Assembly (NCBI GenBank): GCA_025929805.1
Contig: JAICPP010000202.1
Span: 1-5,437, forward strand
DNA from: Gemmatimonadales bacterium
Lineage (GTDB): Bacteria; Gemmatimonadota; Gemmatimonadetes; Gemmatimonadales; GWC2-71-9
Direction: 5' to 3'
Length of the DNA: 5,437 nt
In this document: positions 1 through 5,437 of the stretch, in pieces
Numbering within the stretch: position 1 is the stretch's first letter
Layout: the number at the start of each line of letters is the position of its first letter
The notes under the pieces: generated by a model
Told to the model about the DNA's origin: nothing
The model's database searches: none
Seen by the model: only the letters and a program-made list of their open reading frames with translations
Program-made: the position numbers and the translations under genes

Positions 1-744
1 CAAGCCGCGCCCGGCGCACGACTGCCGGTCTATGCCTGTCATAAGACCCATGAGCGTGCGGCCCAGATCTTCGACCGTTGGCCGCGCCAGGGTCGGGTGC
101 TGGAGATGGCGGCCGGCAGTGGAGCCTTTGCCCGCCGCTTGGTGGAGCTGGGTTTTGCGGTGGAGGCCTGCGACCTCTTCCCGGAGCAGTTCCGGGTACC
201 CGAAGTTCCGGTCAAGTATGCCGACCTTTCTGAGCGGCTGCCCTATCCAGACGCGAGCTTCGAGTTCCTCTCCTGCCTGGAGGGCATCGAGCACCTGGAA
301 GATCAGTTCGCATTCGTCCGCGAGTGCTGGCGGGTTCTACGGCCGGGCGGCCGCCTGCTGATGTCCACCCCGAACGTCCTGGGGCTGGCCTCGCGCTGGC
401 GTTTCTTCTGGACCGGGTTTTTTCCGCTGGCCACACGGCCGATCAATGAGCACCGGAAGGCTCCGGTCCATGATCACATCCACCTGATTACTTATTACGA
501 GCTGCGCTACATTCTGCGCACCACCGGCCTTACCATCGTCGAGGTTACCACCGACCGCATTCGCAAGTACGGCTTGCTCCACAGTTGGGCAGTGCCAGTG
601 GTGTGGGTAGCAACCCGCCTGGCGCTTCGTGGGGAAGCCGACTCTCGGCAGGCTCAATCCAATGCCGAAATCGCTGCACATCTGCTCTCCCCCGATTTGC
701 TGTTCGGACGCACCCTCATGGTGGTGGCGCAGAAGCCGTCTTGA
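1..744 (+). CDS. SAM-dependent class I methyltransferase (5'-partial)
   Basis: The frame is open from the first base, so the N-terminus lies outside the window; 247 residues are visible before the TGA. A GTG at 97 is in frame, but it sits inside the SAM-binding motif and cannot be the true start. Numbering from base 1, motif I is VLEMAAGSGAFA (33-44), with Glu-x-Ala-x-Gly-x-Gly in place of the usual Asp/Glu-x-Gly-x-Gly-x-Gly. An acidic residue ends the second strand (ACDLFP, Asp58). EGIEHLED (94-101) and LRPGGRLLMSTPN (113-125) match post-motifs of the Methyltransf_11/UbiE-like fold. The C-terminal part has aromatic and His-rich stretches (HDHIHLITYYEL, about 158-168) and carries substrate specificity in this family. 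No signal peptide or membrane segment is evident in the visible part, so it is probably cytosolic. It is followed after 3 bp by a glycosyltransferase, which suggests it methylates a sugar or lipid-linked glycan intermediate. That substrate is inference; the methyltransferase fold is secure. Confidence 0.88.
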   Translation, partial: QAAPGARLPVYACHKTHERAAQIFDRWPRQGRVLEMAAGSGAFARRLVELGFAVEACDLFPEQFRVPEVPVKYADLSERLPYPDASFEFLSCLEGIEHLEDQFAFVRECWRVLRPGGRLLMSTPNVLGLASRWRFFWTGFFPLATRPINEHRKAPVHDHIHLITYYELRYILRTTGLTIVEVTTDRIRKYGLLHSWAVPVVWVATRLALRGEADSRQAQSNAEIAAHLLSPDLLFGRTLMVVAQKPS

Positions 745-747
745 TCA

Positions 748-1506
748 ATGGGACCGGCGACCGTTCCACTCACCGTGGTTATCCCGACATTGAATGAGGC
801 GGATCAAATTGCCGAGTGCATCGGCCGGGCTTCATGGGCTGACGAGATCATCGTCGCAGACGCGGGCTCGACCGATGACACCGTGTCCGTGGCCCGAGGG
901 CTCGGTGCGCGAGTGCTCGAAGCCACCGGGCCTACTATCGCCGCCCAGCGTAACGCCGCCATTGCCGCCGCGAGAAATCAGTGGGTGCTCGCCGTCGATG
1001 CCGACGAACGGATTACCGAGCAGCTTCGGGAAGAGATCGTGCGGGTGGTAACTAAGCCGATGCACCCCGCATACCGGATCCGCCGGCGAAACTTCTACCT
1101 GGGAAGGGTGCTCACCCGGGGCCATTGGGGGAAGGATTGGGTTACCCGGTTGTTTACGCGGGAACGGCGGTATGTCGAGCGCAGAGTGCACGAGCGCCTC
1201 GAGTCAGTGGCCGATGCGGGTCGGCTCGAGGGGTATCTGGACCACATTCCTTATCGGAACCTTTCCCACCAGATCGATAAGATGAACCGTTACGCCCACT
1301 GGGGCGCTGAGGACCTCTACCAGGCCGGGCAGCGTGCCGGGGTCTGGGATCTCACCGGCCGTCCTCTGGGCCGCTTCCTTCGGGCCTACTTTCTCCAGGG
1401 CAGCTGTTTGGATGGAAGGTTTGGCCTGGTCGCGTCGGCGCTAGGGGCATATACGGCCTTTCTCAAGTATGCTCACTTGTGGGCGCTGGAACGACGGCGT
1501 GAATGA
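748..1506 (+). CDS. Family 2 glycosyltransferase, WaaE/LgtF (beta-1,4-glucosyltransferase)-like
   Basis: A 252-residue GT-A fold enzyme, a normal length for this subgroup. The nucleotide-sugar-binding start is VVIPTLNE (10-17), followed by DEIIVADAGSTDDT (32-45), AAQRN (65-69) and the metal-binding DxD in LAVDADE (Asp84-Ala-Asp86). The downstream part, with AYRIRRRNFYLGR (108-120), a His-Trp-Gly-Lys-Asp segment (126-130), RLFTRERRYVERRVHE (134-149) and a KMNRYA segment (178-183), resembles the WaaE/KdtX/LgtF branch. Characterised members of that branch transfer glucose to the LPS inner core or to a heptose. The protein is expected to be cytosolic and associated with the inner leaflet of the membrane; no clear transmembrane helix is seen, only a hydrophobic stretch near 225-247. 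The ATG at 748 is 3 bp after the preceding stop and has no strong Shine-Dalgarno sequence, consistent with translational coupling. The end overlaps the next gene by 4 bp (ATGA). The donor and acceptor are inferred from family resemblance only. Confidence 0.9.
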   Translation: MGPATVPLTVVIPTLNEADQIAECIGRASWADEIIVADAGSTDDTVSVARGLGARVLEATGPTIAAQRNAAIAAARNQWVLAVDADERITEQLREEIVRVVTKPMHPAYRIRRRNFYLGRVLTRGHWGKDWVTRLFTRERRYVERRVHERLESVADAGRLEGYLDHIPYRNLSHQIDKMNRYAHWGAEDLYQAGQRAGVWDLTGRPLGRFLRAYFLQGSCLDGRFGLVASALGAYTAFLKYAHLWALERRRE

Positions 1507-2576
1507 GTCGGCCGCTTAGCGTTGCGTTCCTCACTTCCGCCCGGTCGTGGCGAGGATCGGGCGTGAGCCTCTCCAACATTGCCACCGGACTGACAGCTCG
1601 CGGCCACCTGGTTCATATGCTCGCCGGGGAGGACCCGGTTGTCGCGGCCTTCCGGGAGAGGGGCCTCGTGTCCACTCCGGTGCTCGCGGGGCGTACCAGT
1701 GTCGCCAGCGCCAGTACATTGGCTCGATCTCTTCGCACCATCTCCGCTGATTGTTTGGTGGTGGACCGCCCCCGGGACCTTCGCCTGGGAGCGCTGGCCT
1801 CCCTGAGCTATCGAGTGGCGCTGATCAACCGGTACAATCTCAGCCGCCGTACTCCACCGCGTGATTTGCTAAGCCGGCTGGCGTACCGGGCGGTTCGTCT
1901 CACCATCTTCAACAGTGAGACCAGCGCTCGCCGTGCGCTCGCACAAGCCGGCTATATGCGCCGGCGCCCTCATCGGGTTATCTGGAATGGAGTGGGCTCC
2001 GAGTTTCACCCGAATCCTCAGGCCGCCGAGGAGTTTCGCGCCAGGTTCGGCCTGATCGGACAGGAGTTCATCCTGGCGGTTGGCTCGCTCACGGCCGACA
2101 AGCGTTACGATTTCCTTTTCGATGTCCTGACCCGACTGGGAGCAAAGGCGCCGCTCCTGGTGATTTGTGGAGCCGGTCCGCTCATGGAGGAGCTGCGCAA
2201 GCGTGCGGCTGCTCTCGCACTCGACGTTCGCTTCCTGGGACTGGTTCCAGCGGGGCTGCTGCCTGGTGCGTACAGCGCGGCAACCGCTCTGGTTCACGCG
2301 TGTGAGATCGAAACCTTCGGCCTGAGCGTGCTGGAAGCCATGGCCTGCGCCCGCCCGATTCTGGCGGTGGATGGTGGGGCGGTTCCTGAGGTGCTCGGCG
2401 GCGCCGGACTTTTGACCCCCGCCAACGACCCCCAGGAGTTCAGCGTGCGGCTGCGGGCGCTCCTCGCCAGCCCTGAGCTGCGCGCAACCCTCGGCAGGGC
2501 GGCCCGCCGGCGGGCTCAGGATTTCTCGCTGGACGCAATGCAGGATGCCTATTCAGAGGCGATCGAGTCGATCTAA
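1503..2576 (+). CDS. Family 4 glycosyltransferase (GT-B fold), first of two
   Basis: A 357-residue two-domain GT-B enzyme. The N-terminal acceptor domain begins with a beta strand, PLSVAFLTSARSWRGSGVSL (4-23). Its Gly-rich loop reads RGSGVSLSNIATGL, the usual GT4 position for acceptor contacts. The C-terminal donor-binding domain begins near FILAVGSLTADKRYDFL (189-205) and carries the GT4 EX7E signature, Glu270 and Glu278 in ETFGLSVLE, then a Gly-Gly loop (291-292) before AVPEVLGGAGLL. The position that is usually Arg in 'GRL...KG' is Ser here (GSL, 194-196), a variant common in GT4 enzymes; Lys200 is kept. IFNSETSARRAL and VIWNGVGSEFHP (about 159-170) are typical of the inter-domain region. 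It is probably retaining and uses a nucleotide-activated sugar, by family rule; the sugar is unknown. Its ATG overlaps the previous stop (ATGA), and its TAA lies 3 bp before the next ATG in the same frame. No membrane segments are seen. Confidence 0.92.
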   Translation: MSRPLSVAFLTSARSWRGSGVSLSNIATGLTARGHLVHMLAGEDPVVAAFRERGLVSTPVLAGRTSVASASTLARSLRTISADCLVVDRPRDLRLGALASLSYRVALINRYNLSRRTPPRDLLSRLAYRAVRLTIFNSETSARRALAQAGYMRRRPHRVIWNGVGSEFHPNPQAAEEFRARFGLIGQEFILAVGSLTADKRYDFLFDVLTRLGAKAPLLVICGAGPLMEELRKRAAALALDVRFLGLVPAGLLPGAYSAATALVHACEIETFGLSVLEAMACARPILAVDGGAVPEVLGGAGLLTPANDPQEFSVRLRALLASPELRATLGRAARRRAQDFSLDAMQDAYSEAIESI

Positions 2577-2579
2577 GGA
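2575..2579 (+). promoter_or_regulatory. AAGGA overlapping a stop codon, abutting the next start
   Basis: AAGGA matches the anti-Shine-Dalgarno core, but it includes the last two bases of the upstream TAA and directly touches the ATG at 2580, leaving no spacer. A normal spacer is about 5-9 bases, so it probably does not position a ribosome at that ATG in the standard way. It may help retain a terminating ribosome that re-initiates. The start at 2580 is still preferred, because the conserved DFPPMGGG segment follows it within 9 residues and the in-frame stop lies just upstream. Confidence 0.3.
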
Positions 2580-3755
2580 ATGTCCAAGCAACTCCTTCTG
2601 GTCTACGATTTCCCCCCGATGGGAGGAGGGATCGCGCGCTGGATGGGAGAATTGGCCAGACGTTTTCCACCGGGAACACTCGTCATCTCGACCGGCCAAT
2701 ACCCAGGCAGTGCCGCAACGGACCCGCAGTTTCCCAACCAGGTTGATCGGTTACCCGTGGCTGCTCGACGACTTCGCACCGTGCAGGGAACGGTGCGCTG
2801 GTCTCGGCGCGCGGTTGCCCTGGCCAGGTCCTGTCAGGTCGAATTCGTCTGGTGCGGCAACATCAAACCCGGCGCATATCCCGCACGGTGGATCAGGAGC
2901 CGAGTCGGGATTCCGTACGGCCTGATGCTTCACGGTGGCGATCTGCTGATCCTGCGGAATCAGGTCCGGCATTCCTGGGCCAAACGCAAGACGGCTGCGG
3001 TTCTCCTTCGTTCTGCTTCCGTGCTGGTGACGAACAGTCTCTGGACTGCCAATCTCTGCCGTGCCGTGCTGGACGACCTCGGAATTTCGGGCCGAGCGGA
3101 TGCGGTTCGAACGGTAGCTTTGGGCGCCGATCCCAAGCTCTTTCGAACCGGTCTCGATCAAACGGAGGTTCGTGCCCGCTACAAGCTCGATGGCCGACGC
3201 TGGTTGCTCTCGGTGGCCAGGTTGACCGAGCACAAGGGAATCGACACCGCACTGCGGGTGTTAGCACGAGTAGCCGGCGACTATCCTGATCTCGGCTACA
3301 TGGTAATCGGGTCCGGCAACGACTTGGCGCGGCTGAATGGTCTTGTGAGCGAGCTGGGGATTGCTGACCGAGTCAAGTTCCTGGTGGACGTTCCGGATCG
3401 CGATCTGGCGCCCCTCTACAACTGTGCCGAAGTGTACCTTGGTCTGTCGAGAGTCATGAACGAAAGGGCGGAAGGATTCGGAATTTCACTCGTGGAGGCA
3501 TCAGCGTGCGGCTTACCCGTGCTCGCCTCTCGAACCGGCGGTATTCCGGATGCCGTTCGGGACGGCGAAACCGGATTGCTGGTGGATGGCGACCAGCTCG
3601 AGCAGATTTCCGGATCGCTTCGGGTGCTTCTCGACGATCGCACACTGGCTCGCCGCCTAGGGGAGGCCGGCCGGCGAGCTGTCGAAGGCCACTACAATTG
3701 GGATCGGGTGGCGGCGGACCTGGCCCGGATAGGGCAGGAGCACGGGAAAGGGTGA
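2580..3755 (+). CDS. Family 4 glycosyltransferase (GT-B fold), PimB'-like
   Basis: A 391-residue GT-B enzyme. The N-terminus LLLVYDFPPMGGGIARWMGELA (5-26) is the DFPP...GG.....L signature shared with PimB'-like mannosyltransferases and many polysaccharide GT4 enzymes. LMLHGGDLL (115-123) is the conserved 'HG.D/E' acceptor-side segment. The donor domain starts at WLLSVARLTEHKGIDTAL (208-225), with the diagnostic Arg214 and Lys219, and contains the EX7E pair Glu298 and Glu306 in EGFGISLVE. It then runs through GLPVLASRTGGIPDAVRDGETGLLV (311-335). All expected catalytic and diphosphate-binding residues are present. No membrane helix is seen; it is likely a cytosolic or peripheral membrane enzyme that adds a sugar from a nucleotide donor. 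It starts one codon after the preceding GT4 stop, in the same frame, as the last visible gene of the four-gene operon, and converges on a reverse-strand gene 18 bp away. The PimB' resemblance does not establish mannose or phosphatidylinositol as substrates. Confidence 0.93.
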   Translation: MSKQLLLVYDFPPMGGGIARWMGELARRFPPGTLVISTGQYPGSAATDPQFPNQVDRLPVAARRLRTVQGTVRWSRRAVALARSCQVEFVWCGNIKPGAYPARWIRSRVGIPYGLMLHGGDLLILRNQVRHSWAKRKTAAVLLRSASVLVTNSLWTANLCRAVLDDLGISGRADAVRTVALGADPKLFRTGLDQTEVRARYKLDGRRWLLSVARLTEHKGIDTALRVLARVAGDYPDLGYMVIGSGNDLARLNGLVSELGIADRVKFLVDVPDRDLAPLYNCAEVYLGLSRVMNERAEGFGISLVEASACGLPVLASRTGGIPDAVRDGETGLLVDGDQLEQISGSLRVLLDDRTLARRLGEAGRRAVEGHYNWDRVAADLARIGQEHGKG

Positions 3756-3773
3756 GACTGTTCGCTTCCGAGG

Positions 3774-4835
3774 TCAGGCGGCCGAGTCTTCGGGACGCAC
3801 GCTGATCGCGTAGGTGGGGCAGTTGAGGACGTATGCGCCGTCGATTGGCGACCAGTTTTGAACCGGGGTGAGTACTTCGGCCTTCCCCCGAGCATCGAGG
3901 CGGAACACCTGGGGTGCCTGGACCACGCAGGAGCCACACCCGACGCATCTGGCTTCGTCCACCAGAACTCTGAGGCGCCGGGTGGGGTGCATCCCGGGGG
4001 TGATACCATCCAGCCTGGTGCCCAGCTGGTCCAGGGTGTTAGACGTGGCGCGGTATCCAGCCTCGATCAGCTCGTGGGTCTTGTCAAAAGCAAACATCGA
4101 GATGTGCTCCACCCGTGGCTGTACCAGCACCAATGGGGGACCCTTCCAGTCCCGTAGCTGCGCCTCGATCTGAGTTTGCATCACAATCTCGAGACCGCGG
4201 ATGTAGGTCGCGGCAAAACCCTGGGTCTCGATTTCGGACCGCAGGACACTGGTGGCCGCAACGTTGATTGCGAGGATGGGACCCTGGCCCAGGGATGCAG
4301 CCATTCGCACCGGCAGATTCTCTACGACCGCCCCGTCTACGTACGAGCGGCCGTTGATCTCCCGCGGCGGGAAGATCCCGGGCAAGGCGCAGGAGGCCGC
4401 CACGGCATCGGCCACCCGGGCGCCACGCAAGCCGGGCAACCCCCACATGACTTGCATTCCCGAGTGAAGATCGACGGTATTGACCAGCAGGCGGCGTTGG
4501 AGGTCGTCGAAGGTAATATCACCCACGAGGTGCTCGATCAGGGCTTCCAGTGGTTCACGGCGATAGAGAGCCGGGGCGAGCAGGCGGCGGAAGGCGACGT
4601 CGGCCCTGGCCACCTGAAACACGTCCCGCCGGCGGACCAGTCGAGCCCGGGCCTCCATGTGGCGGGTGGGCACCCCAGCGGCCCAGGCGGCACCAATCAG
4701 GGATCCGATACTCGACCCCACAACCAGGTTGGGGACCAGTCCCCGCTCTTCCAGGGCGCGAAGGACGCCGATATGGGCCAGTCCCTTCAGCCCACCCCCG
4801 CTGAGCACCAACGTAAACGGACTGTCCGGTATCAC
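3774..4835 (-). CDS. Patatin-like phospholipase fused to a C-terminal single-cluster ferredoxin domain
   Basis: A 353-residue protein if it starts at the GTG at 4835. Residues 7-18 (FTLVLSGGGLKG) form the glycine-rich oxyanion loop. VVGSSIGSL (38-46) is the GxSxG nucleophile elbow with Ser42. YVDGAVVENLPV (165-176) supplies the catalytic Asp167. ALPGIFPP and the distal IEAGYRAT segment fit the RssA/YchK/NTE branch of bacterial patatins, which hydrolyse acyl esters of lipids. Residues about 286-350 form a second domain, RRLRVLVDEARCVGCGSCVVQAPQVF...VLNCPTYAISV. Its Cys297, Cys300, Cys303 and Cys339-Pro match the four ligands of a single [4Fe-4S] ferredoxin; the non-ligand disulfide Cys found in some such ferredoxins is Ala. 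No signal peptide or membrane helix is seen, so it is likely cytosolic. The frame stays open to 5096, but that extension is Cys/Arg/Pro-rich, unlike patatins, and runs over the divergent permease gene. GTG 4835 has AAGG 8 bases upstream. ATG 4955 (393 aa) and TTG 4910 remain possible starts. The domains are secure; the start is uncertain and the function of the fusion is unknown. Confidence 0.9.
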   Translation of the reverse strand: MIPDSPFTLVLSGGGLKGLAHIGVLRALEERGLVPNLVVGSSIGSLIGAAWAAGVPTRHMEARARLVRRRDVFQVARADVAFRRLLAPALYRREPLEALIEHLVGDITFDDLQRRLLVNTVDLHSGMQVMWGLPGLRGARVADAVAASCALPGIFPPREINGRSYVDGAVVENLPVRMAASLGQGPILAINVAATSVLRSEIETQGFAATYIRGLEIVMQTQIEAQLRDWKGPPLVLVQPRVEHISMFAFDKTHELIEAGYRATSNTLDQLGTRLDGITPGMHPTRRLRVLVDEARCVGCGSCVVQAPQVFRLDARGKAEVLTPVQNWSPIDGAYVLNCPTYAISVRPEDSAA

Positions 4836-4843
4836 TTCGTTAG

Positions 4844-4847
4844 CCTT
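4844..4847 (-). promoter_or_regulatory. Weak ribosome binding site for the patatin-ferredoxin gene
   Basis: On the reverse strand AAGG lies 8 bases before the GTG at 4835. It is a short match, but better placed than anything before the alternative ATG at 4955 (upstream TTACGCTCGA, no purine-rich core) or the TTG at 4871 (upstream AGCGACCTGC). The TTG at 4910 has only GGA about 7 bases upstream. This supports the GTG start without proving it. Confidence 0.35.
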
Positions 4848-4959
4848 GACACGGGGGGCGCATCCTCGCAAGCAGGTCGCTTTAATGGTTGCAAGAATCG
4901 TGCGCTTCAACGAGTTCCAGGGACAAACAGGGCGCGTTGTGCCGAAACCCTGCATTCGA

Positions 4960-4976
4960 GCGTAACGCACGTCACG
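4960..4976. repeat. Two palindromic CGTNACG heptamers in tandem upstream of the permease
   Basis: CGTAACG (4961-4967, extended to GCGTAACGC at 4960-4968) and CGTCACG (4970-4976) each have complementary CGT/ACG arms around one central base. Their centres are 9 bases apart, just 5' of the Shine-Dalgarno sequence of the permease gene. Paired short palindromes in a divergent control region can be operator sites. The arms are only 3-4 bp, so chance is a serious alternative. Confidence 0.2.
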
Positions 4977-4980
4977 GGAG
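4976..4980 (+). promoter_or_regulatory. Ribosome binding site of the permease gene
   Basis: GGGAG lies 4 bases before the ATG at 4985 and is the clearest Shine-Dalgarno match in the window. It decides in favour of ATG 4985 over an in-frame TTG at 4937, whose extra residues (LCRNPAFERNARHGSG) do not look like a permease N-terminus. Confidence 0.6.
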
Positions 4981-4984
4981 CGGG

Positions 4985-5437
4985 ATGCCACAGGGAATCC
5001 TGATAGAAAAGGTACGGCGAGACCGGTTCTTTCAGCTGGGTCTCCTCTTCGTGGGGGCAGTCGTTGTGGCCGCGGTGTTCGCTCCCTGGCTGGCACCGGC
5101 GAGCCCCGTGACCGGCGATCTGAAAGGTGCCTATCTGGTCAGCCCTGGCTCTCGATTTCTGCTTGGCACCGACACCCAGGGGAGGGACATTCTGAGTCGG
5201 GTGCTCTATGGCGCGAGATTGTCTCTCTCGGTGGGCTTGATCTCCCAATCCGTTTCGGTCACGCTGGGAGTCCTGCTCGGGCTCCTGGCAGGGTATTATG
5301 GGCGTTGGGTGGACGCCTTAGTGATGCGCCTGGCCGACATCACCCTGGCTTTTCCTACCTTGCTGCTTCTCATTGCCGTAGCCGCAGCCGTACAGCCCTC
5401 CCTCCCTGTCGTTTTCGTGGTGATTGGACTTGTGGGG
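4985..5437 (+). CDS. ABC transporter permease, DppC/OppC family (3'-partial)
   Basis: The frame runs from ATG 4985 to the window edge without a stop, giving 151 residues of a protein usually about 280-300 long. A short cytoplasmic N-terminus with EKVRRDRFFQ (8-17) leads into a first membrane helix at about 17-38. Then comes the family signature LGTDTQGRDILSRVLYGARLSL (60-81), a second helix (about 82-104), the segment GYYGRWVDALVMRLADITLAFPTLLLL (103-129) running into a third helix (about 119-137), and the beginning of a fourth (from about 141). This matches the OppC N-terminal region and the start of the binding-protein-dependent transport inner membrane domain. Such proteins pair with a DppB/OppB permease, two ATPases and a substrate-binding protein to import di- or oligopeptides, nickel, opines or glycosides; the substrate cannot be told from this part. 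The conserved EAA loop lies beyond the window. It is divergent from the patatin-ferredoxin gene and is the first gene of its transcription unit. Confidence 0.93.
   Translation, partial: MPQGILIEKVRRDRFFQLGLLFVGAVVVAAVFAPWLAPASPVTGDLKGAYLVSPGSRFLLGTDTQGRDILSRVLYGARLSLSVGLISQSVSVTLGVLLGLLAGYYGRWVDALVMRLADITLAFPTLLLLIAVAAAVQPSLPVVFVVIGLVG

Larger units (their letters stand above)
4836..4984. other. Divergent intergenic region, likely holding both promoters
   Basis: If the reverse gene starts at 4835, these 149 bases separate two divergent genes and should contain both promoters. The part around 4881-4912 is more A+T-rich than its surroundings. On the forward strand there is a perfect TTGACA (4846-4851), but no convincing -10 box lies 16-18 bases beyond it. 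TTTAAT (4881-4886) is a good -10 match but is 29 bases away. On the reverse strand TTGAAG (4910-4905) is followed after 17 bases by CATTAA, only 3/6 to consensus. No promoter is called with confidence. If the reverse gene instead starts at ATG 4955, most of this region is coding. Confidence 0.45.

Noticed and set aside
97..744. GTG at 97 as the true start of the methyltransferase
   Set aside because: That codon falls within the conserved SAM-binding strand (VLEMAAGSG), and the frame is open with family-like sequence (YACHKTHERAAQIFDRW) upstream, so the gene begins before the window.
3454..3948. Reverse open frame of 164 codons covering the end of the second GT4 and the start of the convergent gene
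   Set aside because: It is in a different frame from the patatin-ferredoxin protein, overlaps two well-supported genes and shows Arg/Pro-rich low-complexity composition without any domain motif.
3774..4835. Anti-phage effector (CBASS CapV-like patatin)
   Set aside because: There is no cyclic-nucleotide synthase or other defence gene nearby. The visible neighbours are glycan synthesis and peptide transport genes, and the patatin resembles the RssA/YchK housekeeping branch.
4846..4874. Forward-strand sigma70 promoter starting with a perfect TTGACA
   Set aside because: No acceptable -10 hexamer occurs 16-18 bases downstream (CAAGCA and neighbours), and the good TTTAAT is 29 bases away. The hexamer alone is not enough.
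4176..5003. Long forward open frame of 275 codons opposite the patatin gene
   Set aside because: It lies antisense to the clear patatin domain, its translation is rich in Gly, His, Gln and Arg with no recognisable motif, and it ends inside the start of the permease gene. It is a GC-rich shadow frame.
3774..5096. Full 440-residue reading of the patatin-ferredoxin frame from ATG 5096
   Set aside because: It would overlap 112 bases of the well-supported divergent permease, and its first 87 residues are Arg/Pro/Cys-rich without similarity to patatin N-termini.

Overview
This is a GC-rich (roughly 60% G+C by eye), gene-dense bacterial window with six protein-coding genes: four forward, one reverse and one forward. 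Nothing in it fixes the taxon. A WaaE/LgtF-like glycosyltransferase next to two GT-B enzymes hints at a surface or LPS-type glycan, and so perhaps a diderm bacterium, but that is inference. No rRNA, tRNA, CRISPR array, insertion sequence or phage gene was seen.

Positions 1-3755 hold four tightly packed forward genes: a SAM-dependent class I methyltransferase (5' end outside the window), a family 2 glycosyltransferase, and two family 4 (GT-B) glycosyltransferases. The junctions are 3 bp, a 4-bp ATGA overlap, and 3 bp, so this looks like one operon that continues upstream. Together these genes look like a module that builds and decorates a cell-envelope or exported glycan. The acceptor and sugars cannot be read from the sequence.

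Positions 3774-4835 (reverse strand, convergent with the operon, 18 bp apart) encode the most unusual protein here. It is a patatin-like serine lipid hydrolase of the RssA/YchK/NTE type with an intact Ser-Asp dyad, fused in one reading frame to a C-terminal single-cluster ferredoxin domain that keeps four cysteines suited to a [4Fe-4S] cluster. This suggests a redox-linked lipase or an electron-transfer adaptor.

Positions 4836-4984 are a short divergent intergenic region. From 4985 to the window edge runs the N-terminal 151 codons of a DppC/OppC-type ABC transporter permease for peptides or related substrates. It is the first gene of its transcription unit, with no DppB-type gene immediately upstream.
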